This document shows, in pieces, positions 35,439 through 64,000 of a DNA stretch of 64,000 bases (positions within the stretch are counted from its first letter, which is position 1; each line of letters begins with the position of its first letter). This DNA comes from Solihabitans fulvus (GTDB lineage Bacteria > Actinomycetota > Actinomycetes > Mycobacteriales > Pseudonocardiaceae). The position numbers were made by a program, and so were the translations under genes. The notes under the pieces were generated by a model. That model had not been told where the DNA came from. It saw nothing but the letters and a program-made list of their open reading frames with translations, and did not search any database. Location: contig NZ_VUOB01000046.1 in NCBI RefSeq assembly GCF_008386585.1, positions 42,750 to 106,749 on the forward strand. The letters run 5' to 3'.

Positions 35439-35585
35439 CGTGTTCCCCTGTCCATGGACAACTGCGACACAGACAAGGGGAGATCAGGTTGCCCCGCAAA
35501 CGACGTCAGGCGTACGAAACAACGACTTCACTCGAACTGGTGAATTCGGCTCACGTCGCCGTGATAGCGGCTGTCCCGATTGGGG
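35439..35585. promoter_or_regulatory. Upstream region of the giant surface-protein gene
   Basis: A 147-bp gap with relatively AT-rich sequence and an inverted repeat TTCAC-N8-GTGAA at 35527-35544. It probably holds the promoter of the surface-protein gene, which would uncouple it from the genes upstream. No -10/-35 pair is claimed. Confidence 0.35.
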
Positions 35586-36245
35586 CTACGCGGTTCGGCC
35601 TGCGTCGCGGGTGAAGGCGATGTAGCAGTACTCGTCGAGCATCTTCGCGAGCGGGCGGCCCGGCCGGCCGAGCAGCACGGACAGGCCGTGTTCGTCGGTG
35701 CCGGCCTCGGCGAGCAGCGCCCGCGCCCAGTCCCGGCCGAGCCGCTGGTGGGCGGCGTACGCGGCGGAGTCCCGCGCGCCGTGCAGGTGCCTGGCGATCA
35801 TCTCGTCCCAGGGCATGACGCCCAACGGCCGCAGCGCGTAGAGCAGTTTCGCCGCCGCGGTCGGGCCGAGCGAGCGGGGCCGCGCCGCGTGTGCCGCCGG
35901 CATCGCGGCCAGTTCGGCGTAGCAGTCGCCGAGCCCGGCGATGGTGGCCTCAGACAGGTCCGCGATCGAGGTGGTCAGGTCGGGGAGCGCGTCACGCCAC
36001 GTGTCCCACCATCGGGCGAGGTTCACGTCGAAGACGTCCGGCTCGCCCTGCCTCGGGTAGCGGATGCGGCAGCCCCAGGAGTTCAGCCAGCGCAGCATCG
36101 AGACCCGGTGCTCGGCCACCGCGAGGTCAAGTCCCGGCGCGGTCGCCGCCACCAGCACCTCCCACGGCCGGTCGGCCCCGGTGTACTTGGCGAAGTCGGC
36201 CACGGCCGCCCGCAGGGCCGCGAGATCGGGCGCATCACTGGACAC
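35586..36245 (-). CDS. Hypothetical protein, possible OGG/HhH-like helical fold
   Basis: 219 residues from a GTG start at 36245. It is mostly helical and soluble, with no signal peptide. The segment SLGPTAAAKLLYALRPLGVMPWDEMIARHLHG resembles the helix-loop region of small actinobacterial proteins described as having an 8-oxoguanine-glycosylase-like fold (KLLxFLxP...PxWD). I recognise only this resemblance, so the function is not assigned. It lies 61 bp downstream of the ethylene-forming-enzyme homologue on the same strand and may be the last gene of that transcript. Confidence 0.75.
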   Translation of the reverse strand: MSSDAPDLAALRAAVADFAKYTGADRPWEVLVAATAPGLDLAVAEHRVSMLRWLNSWGCRIRYPRQGEPDVFDVNLARWWDTWRDALPDLTTSIADLSEATIAGLGDCYAELAAMPAAHAARPRSLGPTAAAKLLYALRPLGVMPWDEMIARHLHGARDSAAYAAHQRLGRDWARALLAEAGTDEHGLSVLLGRPGRPLAKMLDEYCYIAFTRDAGRTA

Positions 36246-36306
36246 GGACGGGAACCTACCGGGTGGGGCCGACAGTCCGGGCCGGCCCCGCGTCCGCCTG
36301 CCGAGG

Positions 36307-37356
36307 TCAGGGCCGCTGGACGAGGTCGCCGGCGCGCAGCCTGGCGAGCACGGCGAGCCGGTCCTCCTCGATGATTCGGCGGGTGGTGATCCGTCCCGGG
36401 TAGCAGCGCGTGAACATGTTCGTGAAGTGCGTGCCGTAGTGGATGGCCTCGCCGCCGGTCGGGTCGGCGAGCGGCCGCACGGTGGCCGCGAAGTTGGGCT
36501 CGTGGAAGTAGGCCATGGTGAACCGCTCGCGGGTGTTGAGCCGGACCTTGTGCGGCGTGGACAACAGGTCGCCGCCGGTGAGGAACTGGAGGATGTCGCC
36601 GGGGAACACGGTCAGGGTGTTGGGCACCGGCCGCACGAACGTCCAGGGTTCCTCGTGCTCGAACAGGCCCGCGGTGCTCTCCTCCGGCAGCCAGTTGCGG
36701 TTGCGGTGCTCGCCGGGCACCGGCGGTCGCACGTACAGCCCGCCGACCTCGTCCTGCGCGGCGATCACCAGCATGCCGTAGTCGGTGTGCGCGCCGATGC
36801 CGCGCGCGGTGTCCGCGGTGGCCGAGGGGAACCGCAGCACGCGCATGTGGTGCCAGCCGTCGCGGGTGAGCCGGGTCAGCGCGTCGAGGTCGTCCAGCCG
36901 AAGGCCGAACGCGATGAGCCGCAACAGCTTCTCCCCCATCGTGCCGAGTTCGGACATCAGCGCGGTCATCGCGTTCCGGTAGAACCGGTCCGGCCACGGC
37001 ACGGGACCGTGGCAGGGCCACGCCTCCCGGACGCGCCGGTCGTGTGCCGGAACGTCCTTGCACACGGTGAAGATCTCCGAGTAGTCGGCCTCGCCAGCGG
37101 TGACCTCCTCGCCGGAGGCGATGTAGCCGCTGTAGGTCAGGTCGCTGACGTGTCTTGCCTTCACGTGGCGGGGCAGTCGGAAGAACCGTTTGCTCGCCAG
37201 CATCGCGTCGGCGACCGCGCAGTACTGGGTCGGCTCGGCGGCGATCTGGAAGATCCCGTCGGCCCGCCAGGCGCGCACCAGCGCGTTGGCGAGCGTCAGG
37301 TCGGCTTCGCTGCCGGTCACGGTGTCGGGCAGCCGGAAGGTCCGCAGTTCGGTCAT
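36307..37356 (-). CDS. efe: Ethylene-forming enzyme homologue (2-oxoglutarate/Fe(II) oxygenase)
   Basis: 349 residues, matching Pseudomonas EFE almost end to end as recalled from memory. Diagnostic stretches include SDLTYSGYIASGEEVTAG, EIFTVCKDV, WPCHGPVPWP, TRDGWHHMRVLRFP, GIGAHTDYG, RNRNWLPEES and FPGDILQF. The iron ligands are His190, Asp192 and His269. The 2-oxoglutarate contacts are Arg278 and Arg172. The arginine-site residues Glu84, Thr86, Tyr193 and Arg317, and Phe284, are all present. EFE splits 2-oxoglutarate to ethylene and CO2 while also hydroxylating L-Arg at C5, giving guanidine and pyrroline carboxylate. ATG 37356 has GAGGAG upstream, partly inside a hairpin. It lies between a P450 and an unknown gene in the NRPS locus. 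It could make ethylene or act on arginine for the peptide. Confidence 0.95.
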   Translation of the reverse strand: MTELRTFRLPDTVTGSEADLTLANALVRAWRADGIFQIAAEPTQYCAVADAMLASKRFFRLPRHVKARHVSDLTYSGYIASGEEVTAGEADYSEIFTVCKDVPAHDRRVREAWPCHGPVPWPDRFYRNAMTALMSELGTMGEKLLRLIAFGLRLDDLDALTRLTRDGWHHMRVLRFPSATADTARGIGAHTDYGMLVIAAQDEVGGLYVRPPVPGEHRNRNWLPEESTAGLFEHEEPWTFVRPVPNTLTVFPGDILQFLTGGDLLSTPHKVRLNTRERFTMAYFHEPNFAATVRPLADPTGGEAIHYGTHFTNMFTRCYPGRITTRRIIEEDRLAVLARLRAGDLVQRP

Positions 37357-37365
37357 GGTCCACTC

Positions 37366-37397
37366 CTCGTGTCTGGGTCGTCACCCAGCTACACGAG
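37366..37397 (-). promoter_or_regulatory. Hairpin overlapping the efe ribosome-binding site
   Basis: A two-part stem, CTCGTGT/ACACGAG outside and CTGGGT/ACCCAG inside, with a 4-nt loop and a 2-nt bulge. It lies between the P450 stop and the efe start and pairs half of the GAGGAG ribosome site (37363-37368). It could terminate the P450 message or limit efe translation. Confidence 0.5.
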
Positions 37398-37434
37398 CCC
37401 TGCCGCCCACCCGGTTCAGCCTCCTGCGCGGCGA

Positions 37435-38658
37435 CTACGCGAGCCTGGTCACCAGGGGCAGTTGTTTGGCTCCGACGATCACCCACGGGTTCTGGAGGAC
37501 GGCCGGCGCGTCCGGGTCGAGCCGGATGTCCTGGTATCGCGCGAACAGCTGACCGAGCGCGATCTTCGCCTCCAGCCTGGCCAGCGGCGCGCCGAGGCAG
37601 AAGTGCACGCCGTGGCCGAAGGTCAGGTGCGGGTTGGGCGCGCGGTGGATGTCGAACCGGTCCGGGTCGGGGAACAGCGTCTCGTCGCGGTTGGCGGAGG
37701 CCAGGTACAGCATGACGATCTGGTTGGCCGGGATGACGTGACCGCTCAGCGTCACCTCGGTGGTGGTCCGGCGGCCGAGCCTGGCGAAGGGCGTGCGGTA
37801 GCGCAGCACCTCCTCCAGCGCGGCCGGCCACAGGGCGGGGTCGGCGCGCAGTTCGGCGGCGGCCTCGGGATTGCCGGCCAGGCTGAGGATCGTGTTGCCA
37901 AGCAACGCGGTCGTGGTGATGTGCCCGGCGACCAGCAGCAGCCCGATGAAGCCGAGGATCTCGCCGTCGTCGAGTCGCTCGCCGTCGACCTCGGCGCGCA
38001 GCAGTTCGCTGGTGAGGTCGTCGCCTGGGTTTGTCCGGCAGCGCGCGATGTGCGCCAGGATGTAGGTGTTCATCTCGCGGATCGTCGGCGCGACGGCGTT
38101 CAGCGCCGCCTCGATCTCCTCGGGCCCGGTGTCGCCCTGGAGCTGGTCGCCGTCGAACAGGGTCGCCGCCCAGCGGCGGAAGATCGACCGGTCCTCGGCC
38201 GGGATGCCGAGCAGTTCGGCGATCACGATCACCGGCAGCGGGTAGGCCAAGGCGTCCATCAGGTCGAACCGCTCGGGGTCGTCGAGCCCGTCGAACAGCT
38301 CGCTGGTGATGGCGACGATCCTGGGTTCCAGCCCGGCCATCATCCTCGGGGTGAACGCCTGGTTGACCAGCCTGCGCAGCTTGCGGTGCTCCGGCGCGTC
38401 CATGCCGACGAAGTTGCCCTTGCGGAAGATCTCGAAGTCCTCCTGGGTGGGCGTCATGCCGGAGAAGTCCGAGGAGTAGGTGGCGGGATCGGACAGCGCG
38501 GCCGACACGTCCGCGTGGCCGAACACCTGCCAGAAGCCCTGTTTCTCGTCGAAGAACACCGGGGTGTTCCTGCGGTGCCCGTCCGACCAGGCGATCAGTT
38601 CCTCGATGGTGAAGCGAACGGGATCGACCGTGCCGGCGGTCGCCTCTGTCGTGCTCAT
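37435..38658 (-). CDS. Cytochrome P450 monooxygenase
   Basis: 407 residues, typical bacterial P450. The haem ligand is Cys354 in FGHGVHFCLGAPLAR, ExxR is Glu283-Arg286 and the I-helix is VAGHITTT (243-250). Ile247 takes the place of the usual acidic residue, but the conserved Thr is present. ATG 38658 is preceded by a purine-rich AGGAAAGGGCCAGGG. It lies between the MbtH-like gene and the efe homologue on the NRPS strand. It probably hydroxylates a peptidyl-carrier-bound amino acid or the finished peptide. No redox partner is nearby. Confidence 0.93.
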   Translation of the reverse strand: MSTTEATAGTVDPVRFTIEELIAWSDGHRRNTPVFFDEKQGFWQVFGHADVSAALSDPATYSSDFSGMTPTQEDFEIFRKGNFVGMDAPEHRKLRRLVNQAFTPRMMAGLEPRIVAITSELFDGLDDPERFDLMDALAYPLPVIVIAELLGIPAEDRSIFRRWAATLFDGDQLQGDTGPEEIEAALNAVAPTIREMNTYILAHIARCRTNPGDDLTSELLRAEVDGERLDDGEILGFIGLLLVAGHITTTALLGNTILSLAGNPEAAAELRADPALWPAALEEVLRYRTPFARLGRRTTTEVTLSGHVIPANQIVMLYLASANRDETLFPDPDRFDIHRAPNPHLTFGHGVHFCLGAPLARLEAKIALGQLFARYQDIRLDPDAPAVLQNPWVIVGAKQLPLVTRLA

Positions 38659-38702
38659 CCCTGGCCCTTTCCTCTGCTGTCACGGGGTTCGATCGGGTGC
38701 GG

Positions 38703-38729
38703 CGCGCCCCGGCTCGCGGCCGGGGCGCG
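38703..38729 (-). terminator. Hairpin between mbtH-like and P450 genes
   Basis: A perfect 10-bp stem (CGCGCCCCGG / CCGGGGCGCG) with a 7-nt loop begins 10 bp past the MbtH stop. It may end the NRPS-exporter-MbtH transcript or reduce read-through into the P450 and efe genes. Confidence 0.5.
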
Positions 38730-38738
38730 GACGCCGGG

Positions 38739-38945
38739 TCAGTCGCGCCGGTCCGCCTCCATCCGCTCGCGCAGGCTGCGCGGGCGCATGTCGGTCCACA
38801 CCTCGTCGACGTAGGCCGAGCACTCCTGCTTGGTGCCCTCCTTGCCGACGCTGTGCCAGCCCGCCGGCACCTCGTGGCTCGCCGGCCACAGCGAGTACTG
38901 CTCCTCGTCGTTGCGCAGCACCTGGTAGGTGATGTCGTCGTCCAC
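38739..38945 (-). CDS. mbtH: MbtH-like protein, NRPS adenylation-domain activator
   Basis: 68 residues from GTG 38945, with the full MbtH signature: NDEEQYSLWP, VPAGWHSVG, KQECSAYVDEVWTDMRP and SLRERM. These small proteins bind adenylation domains and are often needed for their solubility or activity. It is encoded 27 bp beyond the exporter stop on the NRPS strand, so it most likely serves the two NRPS genes here. AGGAAGGG lies about 10 bases upstream of the start. Confidence 0.95.
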   Translation of the reverse strand: MDDDITYQVLRNDEEQYSLWPASHEVPAGWHSVGKEGTKQECSAYVDEVWTDMRPRSLRERMEADRRD

Positions 38946-38971
38946 TGTGCGGTGTCCCTTCCTGCGGGCCG

Positions 38972-40255
38972 TCAGCCGGATTCGGCTGCGGTGTCTGGGG
39001 TTTCGACGGCGACTGGCTCGCCGTCGGGCGACGGTGTGTCGGGCTGCGGCGCGTCGGGTCGGGGAAACGAGCGGAGCGTGGCGCTGAGCGTGAACAGCAG
39101 GGTGATCAGCGCGATGCCGCCGGTGCACACCAGCACGGCGCGGCCGCCGGGCACGAGCTGCATCAGCGCGCCGCCAAGCACCGGTCCGACCGCGCCGGAC
39201 ACCCCGGCGGCGACGGCCATCACGCCGCTGAGCCTGCCGCGCAGCTCGTCCGGGGTGAGCAGCAGCTGGTAGGTGTTGATCGTGGTGCTCGCGGTCGGCG
39301 GCAGCAGCGCGATCGCGGCGAACAGCACGCCCATCAGGTAGCCGTTGTGGATGAGCAGCGCGACGGGCGTGAGCGCGGTCAGCGCCCAGAACACCACCAT
39401 GATCGACAGGTACGGGCTGAGCAGGCGGTGCAGGCGGGGCGCGATGAGCGCGCCGGCGATGCCGCCGACGCCGAGCATCGCGGCCATCACGCCGAGCTGT
39501 CCCGACGGCACGCCGGCCTGTTGCAGCAGCACGATGATGACCACGAAGTAGGCGCTGAAGAACAGGTTCAGGGTCACCGCGCACCACATCGTGATCCGCA
39601 CGTGCGGGTGCCGCCAGGTCCAGCGCAGCCCGGCGGCGATCTCCCTGCCGAGGTGGCTTGGCGGACCGATCCTCGGCGGGCTCGGCGGCAGCCGCACGAA
39701 GGACAGGGCCACGAACGCGGCGGCGTGGCTGATCGCGTCGGCGACGAACGGCACAGCGCGGCCCGCCGCGTACAGGAAGCCGCCGACGGCCGTGCCGGCC
39801 AGTTGGCCGAGGTTCGCGCGCGCGGAGTTCATCGCCAACGCGGTGGCGAGCTGCTCGGTGGCCACCAGACGCGGCAGGCAGGCCGCCTCGGCGGGCCCGA
39901 ACAGGGCCTTGCTCGCGCCGAGCACCGCGCCGACCGCGACCAGGTGCGGCACGGTGACGGCGTCCCACCACAGGGCGGCGACGAGGCTGGTGACCGCGAC
40001 GGCCTGGCCGGCCTCGCAGTAGAGCATGATCTTCTTGCGGTCCCAGCGATCCGCGAGCGCGCCGGCCGGCAGCCCGGCGACCAGCTGCGCGGCCGCGATC
40101 ACCCCGAGCACCAGGCCGGACACGGCCGGCGAGTGCGTGATCGCCAGCACCAGCAACGGAAACGCGATGACGGTCGCGCTGAACCCCGCCCCCGACAGCG
40201 CCTGGCTGCTCCACAGCAGGCCGTAGTCCCTATTGCGGGACAGGCTCACGGCCAT
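38972..40255 (-). CDS. MFS transporter, probable peptide exporter
   Basis: 427 residues with about 12 hydrophobic membrane segments. The MFS loop motif between helices 2 and 3 is present (GALADRWDRKKIM). The overall pattern is of the EntS-like MFS_3 group. The C-terminal tail is long, acidic and proline-rich (PDAPQPDTPSPDGEP). ATG 40255 has GGAGGG nine bases upstream. The gene follows the NRPS stop by 56 bp, so it is in the same operon and likely exports the peptide and gives self-resistance. Confidence 0.92.
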   Translation of the reverse strand: MAVSLSRNRDYGLLWSSQALSGAGFSATVIAFPLLVLAITHSPAVSGLVLGVIAAAQLVAGLPAGALADRWDRKKIMLYCEAGQAVAVTSLVAALWWDAVTVPHLVAVGAVLGASKALFGPAEAACLPRLVATEQLATALAMNSARANLGQLAGTAVGGFLYAAGRAVPFVADAISHAAAFVALSFVRLPPSPPRIGPPSHLGREIAAGLRWTWRHPHVRITMWCAVTLNLFFSAYFVVIIVLLQQAGVPSGQLGVMAAMLGVGGIAGALIAPRLHRLLSPYLSIMVVFWALTALTPVALLIHNGYLMGVLFAAIALLPPTASTTINTYQLLLTPDELRGRLSGVMAVAAGVSGAVGPVLGGALMQLVPGGRAVLVCTGGIALITLLFTLSATLRSFPRPDAPQPDTPSPDGEPVAVETPDTAAESG

Positions 40256-40311
40256 CGCCGCTCACCCTCCGTTCCTGGGTCGGCCGCCTCGGCGGCATTG
40301 GCTTCCCGCGG

Positions 40312-60279
<19,968 letters not shown>

Positions 60280-60290
60280 GACGTTCCCTC

Positions 60291-63200
60291 TCACAGTTCC
60301 ATGTCGGTGCCGCCGGCGATGGCGAGCCGTTCGAGTTCCTGGAGCACGCGTTCCTCGACGAGTTCGGCCAGCCCCGCGACCGTCCTGGTGATCAGGACGT
60401 CCCTGGGCGTCAGCACGATGTCGAAGATCGCCTTGATGCGCGACGCGATGTGCAGGCTGCGGACGGAGTCGCCGCCGAGATCGAAGAAACTGTCCTCGAC
60501 GCCGACGCGGTCCGCGTCCAGCGCGTCGGCCCAGATCGACGCGAGCACCCGTTCGGTATCGGTGCCGGGCGCCACGTACTGGCCGCCCGCCGCCGTCGCC
60601 GGCGGCGTCGGCAGCGCGGACCTGTCGAGCTTTCCGTTGGGGCTCAGCGGGAATCGGTCCAGCACGACGATCGCGGACGGCACCAGGTAACCGGGCAGCG
60701 TGCGGGCCAGCGCGGCGCGCAGCGCGGCGGGCTCCGGCACCGGGCCACCCGGTTGCGGCACCACGTACGCCACCAACCGCTTCGGCGCGTCCTGCACGTC
60801 CCTGGCGACGACGACCGCGTCGCCGACACCGGGTTCGCCGCGCAGCGCGGCCTCGATCTCGCCGGGCTCGACCCGGAAGCCCCGGATCTTCACCTGCTCG
60901 TCCGCCCGCCCCACGAACTCCAGCACGCCGTCAACGGTCCACCGCACCAGGTCGCCGGTCCGGTACATCCGCTCCCCCGGCGACCCGAACGGATTCGCCA
61001 CGAACCGCTCCGCCGTCAGCCCCGCGCGCCCGAGGTAGCCGCGCGCCAGACCCGCGCCGGCCACGAACAACTCCCCGGCAACGCCGACCGGCACCGGCCG
61101 CAAACCCGCGTCCAGCACGTAGACGCGCGTGTTCCAGATCGGCCCGCCGATGACGGGCACGTCCCCGGCCGCAAGGGGTTCGCTCCACGTCGACACGACC
61201 GTCGACTCCGTCGGGCCATAGGAGTTGATCAGCCTGCGGCCGGGAGCCCAGCGGTCCACCAGTTCGGCGGAACACGCGTCGCCGCCGACGATCACGGTCC
61301 GGAAGTCGGGTAGTGCGCGGTCGGGCACCGTGGCCAACGCGACCGGTGGAATCAACGCGTGCGTCACGCGTCCCTCCGCCAGCACGTCCGCCAGTTGTTC
61401 GCCGAGCAGCGGGCCATCGGGCGGCACCACCAGCGTGGCCCCCACCAGCACCGACATGCACAACTCCAACACCGACGCGTCGAAACTCGGCGAGGAGAAC
61501 TGCAACACCCGATCCCCCACCGCAACCGCATACCGATCGACCTCGGCGGCCGAGAAACTCGCCAGACCCCGATGCGACACCACGACACCCTTCGGCGTCC
61601 CCGTCGAACCCGACGTGTAGATCACATACGCCGGATGGTCCAACTCCAACGGGCCCAACCGATCGGCGTCCGTCGGGGCGAGTTCGCCCTCGGGCAGCGG
61701 CTCGTCGACGAACAGGACGGGCAGGTCGCCGTCCGCCAGGGGGACGTCCGAGCGGGTCAGCACCAGAACTGGACGGGAATCCCGCAGCATGAACGCGATC
61801 CGCTCCAACGGATACGCCGGATCCACCGGAAGGAACGCCCCACCGGCCTTCGCCACCGCCAACTGCGCCACCACGATCTCCACCGAACGCGGTAACACCA
61901 ACGCCACCACACACTCAGGACCCACACCACGCCGAACCAGCTCACGCGCCAACCGATTCGCCCGCGCATCCACCTCCGCGTAGGTCAGCTCCGAACCGGC
62001 CGACACCAACGCCACCGCATCCGGAGTCCGCGCCACCTGCGCCTCAAACAACGCCGGCAACGTCGCCGACTCAACCGCGCGACCCGTGTCGTTCCACTCC
62101 GTCAGCACCCGCCGCCGCGCCGACTCGGTGAGCAGGTCGACCCGGCCGACCAGGTCGTCGGGCCGGTCCGCGATGACCCGCAGGACGTGCGTGAGCTGGT
62201 CGGCGAACTGGTCGGCCGTCGCCGCGTCGAAGAGGTCGGGGTCGTAGCCAAGTTGGATGGTCAGCCGCGCGCCGGGCACCACCGCGATGGTCAGCGGGTA
62301 GTTCGTCGTCTCGACGGCGTCCAGCTCGCGCACCTTGAGGCCGTGCGTGGCGGCGGCCTCGTCGTTGATCACGTAGTTCTCGAACACCACGATGCTGTCG
62401 AACAGGCCGGCCTCGGCGGGCAGCTCGGTCCAGCGCGGCAGTTCCGCCAGGGACACGAAGTCGAACCGCCGCGCCTCGGCCTGGGCGGACTGCAACTCTC
62501 GCAGCCAGTCGACCAGGCTCGGCTCGTCGCCGACCGCCACCCGGACGGGCAGGGTGTTGATGAACAGCCCGGTGATCGACTCGGAACCCGGCAGGTCGGC
62601 CGGCCGGCCCGACACGGTCGCGCCGAAGCAGACGTCGCGCTGTCCGCTGCGTCTGGCGAGCACCAGCGCCCACGCGCCCTGCGCGATGGTGTTCAGCGTC
62701 AGCCCGCCGCGCTGGGCGAGTCGGCGCAGCCGCTCGGACTCCGCCTCGTCCAGCGACGCCGGCAGCCAGGTGGCCGAGCGGGTGGCGTGCGTCGGCGCGG
62801 GCGGACGGTCGTAGGACAGCGGGGTGGCCGCGGCAAAGCCGGCGAGCGCGCGCCGCCAGTACTCCGCCGCCTCGGACCGATTTCTGGTGTCCAGCCAGGC
62901 GAGGTAGTCGCTGAACGGTCGCCGCGCCACCAGCGCGGGCTGACCGCCGGCGCGCAGGGCCGCGTGGCAGCCGAACACGTCCGACAGCACCTGGTAGACG
63001 CTCCAGCCGTCCAGCAGGGCGTGGTGGAAGGTCCACAGCACCTGCACCTCGGTGTCGGACAGCCGCGCGATCGTCACCCTGGTCAGCGGCGCGACGGTCG
63101 GGTCGAGGCCGAGGGCGCGGTCCTCGGCGACCAGCGCCCGCAGCCGTTCGGCGCGGTCCTGTTCGGCGACCGTCGTCCAGTCGAGGTGGGTGATGGGCAG

Positions 63201-64000
63201 CGTGACGCGTCGCCGCACGACCTGCATCGGGTCGGCCACCTCGCGCCAGGCGATGCGGGTGCGCAGGATCGGCGTGCGGTCCACCACGTGTTGCCAGGCC
63301 TCGGCGAGCGCGCCGGGATCGTCGACGCCGTCCAGCACGAACGTCGCCTGTTCCAGGTAGACGCCAAGATCGCCCTGGGACAGCCCGTGGAACACCATGC
63401 CGGCCTGCATCGGCGTCAGCGGGTAGACGTCCTCGACCTCCCGGCCGTCGCCGACCAGTGCGTCCACAGTGGACTGATCGAGCCGCGCGAGCGGGAAGTC
63501 CGACGGGGTGCGGCCGCCCGCCTCCGGGTCGGCGCAGTGCGTCACGATCTCCCGCAGCGCGTCGAGCAGTTGGCGCGCCAGGGTTTCCACGGTGCGCTCG
63601 CGGTGCAGGCCCGTCGAGTACAGCCAGTCGAACCGCAGGCAGCCGTCCTCGACGCGGGCCACCACGTCCAGTTCGTGGGCGCGCGCGGCGGTCGGGCTGA
63701 GGTCGGCGTCCAGGCCGCCGCGCACCGCGCGCAGCGGCCGCCCGCTGAGCACGGTGGACCAGTCGAACTGGCCGAGGTAGTTGAAGCTGACCGGTGGCGT
63801 GCCGCCGATCGGGCCGGATCCGGTCAGGTGGCGCAGCGCGCCGTGGCCGATGCCCCGGCCAGGCACGGCCCGCAGCCGCTCCTTGACCACCTTCAGCCGC
63901 TCGCCCCAGTCGCCGTACGCGACGTCGAGGGCGACCGGGAACATCGTGGTAAACCAGCCGACCGTGCGGGTTAGGTCGACACCGTCGAACAGGTCCTCGC
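60291..64000 (-). CDS. Non-ribosomal peptide synthetase, C-terminal part (E-C-A-T)
   Basis: The 5' end lies beyond the right edge; about 1236 residues are visible. The window cuts into an epimerisation domain (GVDLTRTVGWFTTMFPVAL, near 63950). A condensation domain follows (YPLTPMQAGMVFH, HHALLDGWS; about 63420-62110), then an adenylation domain (about 62090-60590). The specificity residues are D-A-L-L-I-G-S-V-V, close to module 5 of the next protein and hydrophobic or aromatic in character. The carrier site is FFDLGGDSVRS (Ser codon 60465-60467). The protein ends after the carrier (GGTDMEL), with no E or TE, so it hands an L-residue to the LCL-type first C domain of the downstream NRPS. The stop nearly abuts that gene's start, giving one transcript. 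Confidence 0.95.
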   Translation of the reverse strand, partial: EDLFDGVDLTRTVGWFTTMFPVALDVAYGDWGERLKVVKERLRAVPGRGIGHGALRHLTGSGPIGGTPPVSFNYLGQFDWSTVLSGRPLRAVRGGLDADLSPTAARAHELDVVARVEDGCLRFDWLYSTGLHRERTVETLARQLLDALREIVTHCADPEAGGRTPSDFPLARLDQSTVDALVGDGREVEDVYPLTPMQAGMVFHGLSQGDLGVYLEQATFVLDGVDDPGALAEAWQHVVDRTPILRTRIAWREVADPMQVVRRRVTLPITHLDWTTVAEQDRAERLRALVAEDRALGLDPTVAPLTRVTIARLSDTEVQVLWTFHHALLDGWSVYQVLSDVFGCHAALRAGGQPALVARRPFSDYLAWLDTRNRSEAAEYWRRALAGFAAATPLSYDRPPAPTHATRSATWLPASLDEAESERLRRLAQRGGLTLNTIAQGAWALVLARRSGQRDVCFGATVSGRPADLPGSESITGLFINTLPVRVAVGDEPSLVDWLRELQSAQAEARRFDFVSLAELPRWTELPAEAGLFDSIVVFENYVINDEAAATHGLKVRELDAVETTNYPLTIAVVPGARLTIQLGYDPDLFDAATADQFADQLTHVLRVIADRPDDLVGRVDLLTESARRRVLTEWNDTGRAVESATLPALFEAQVARTPDAVALVSAGSELTYAEVDARANRLARELVRRGVGPECVVALVLPRSVEIVVAQLAVAKAGGAFLPVDPAYPLERIAFMLRDSRPVLVLTRSDVPLADGDLPVLFVDEPLPEGELAPTDADRLGPLELDHPAYVIYTSGSTGTPKGVVVSHRGLASFSAAEVDRYAVAVGDRVLQFSSPSFDASVLELCMSVLVGATLVVPPDGPLLGEQLADVLAEGRVTHALIPPVALATVPDRALPDFRTVIVGGDACSAELVDRWAPGRRLINSYGPTESTVVSTWSEPLAAGDVPVIGGPIWNTRVYVLDAGLRPVPVGVAGELFVAGAGLARGYLGRAGLTAERFVANPFGSPGERMYRTGDLVRWTVDGVLEFVGRADEQVKIRGFRVEPGEIEAALRGEPGVGDAVVVARDVQDAPKRLVAYVVPQPGGPVPEPAALRAALARTLPGYLVPSAIVVLDRFPLSPNGKLDRSALPTPPATAAGGQYVAPGTDTERVLASIWADALDADRVGVEDSFFDLGGDSVRSLHIASRIKAIFDIVLTPRDVLITRTVAGLAELVEERVLQELERLAIAGGTDMEL

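Overview
The window is very GC-rich, with strong third-position GC bias and GTG/ATG starts behind purine-rich ribosome sites. It carries modular PKS and NRPS genes, a LAL regulator and a wall protein with an actinobacterial-type sorting tail. This points to a filamentous actinomycete, plausibly Pseudonocardiaceae or a relative; that placement is inference. No tRNA, rRNA, transposase, integrase or CRISPR array was recognised. Most of the window is specialised-metabolite DNA, mostly transcribed leftward (minus strand).

Layout, left to right. (1) 1-4076: start of a type I PKS with a KSQ-AT-ACP loading module and the first extension KS, running off the left edge. (2) 4369-6909: two cytochrome P450s, then a secreted carboxylesterase (7082-8674) and a large ATP-binding LuxR (LAL) regulator (8790-11684). 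(3) 11858-15292: a class II lanthipeptide locus with a LanM synthetase and, just downstream, a 57-residue precursor with a single core cysteine. Diverging from lanM are a Crp/Fnr regulator, a short quinone-reductase-like MDR protein and a NIPSNAP protein (15452-17343). (4) 17403-21474: folD on the minus strand diverging from KASIII-like, FkbH-like and stand-alone ACP genes. This looks like a glyceryl-ACP/tetronate-type cassette. The FkbH gene has an apparent one-base frameshift near its 5' end. (5) 22452-35438: a 13-kb gene for a 4328-residue secreted protein made mostly of about 24 tandem DUF11 repeats with a 384-bp DNA period. (6) 35586-64000: an NRPS locus. Two NRPS genes (one cut by the right edge) lead into an MFS exporter, an MbtH-like protein, a P450, a very close homologue of bacterial ethylene-forming enzyme, and an unknown protein.

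How the parts fit. The KSQ PKS, the KASIII/FkbH/ACP cassette and some of the P450s could serve one polyketide ending in a glycerate-derived unit. The visible NRPS modules alternate strictly between epimerising and non-epimerising, so they predict an alternating D/L peptide segment. The first module has a clear threonine code, two near-duplicate modules read as valine, and one has an acidic pocket that suits a basic residue. No thioesterase is visible, so assembly must continue or be released by a protein outside the window. The ethylene-forming-enzyme homologue keeps every arginine- and 2-oxoglutarate-binding residue I could align from memory. An arginine-oxidising enzyme beside an NRPS with an acidic-pocket module is the most intriguing combination here. 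Whether these parts are one hybrid cluster or several adjacent clusters cannot be settled from this window.
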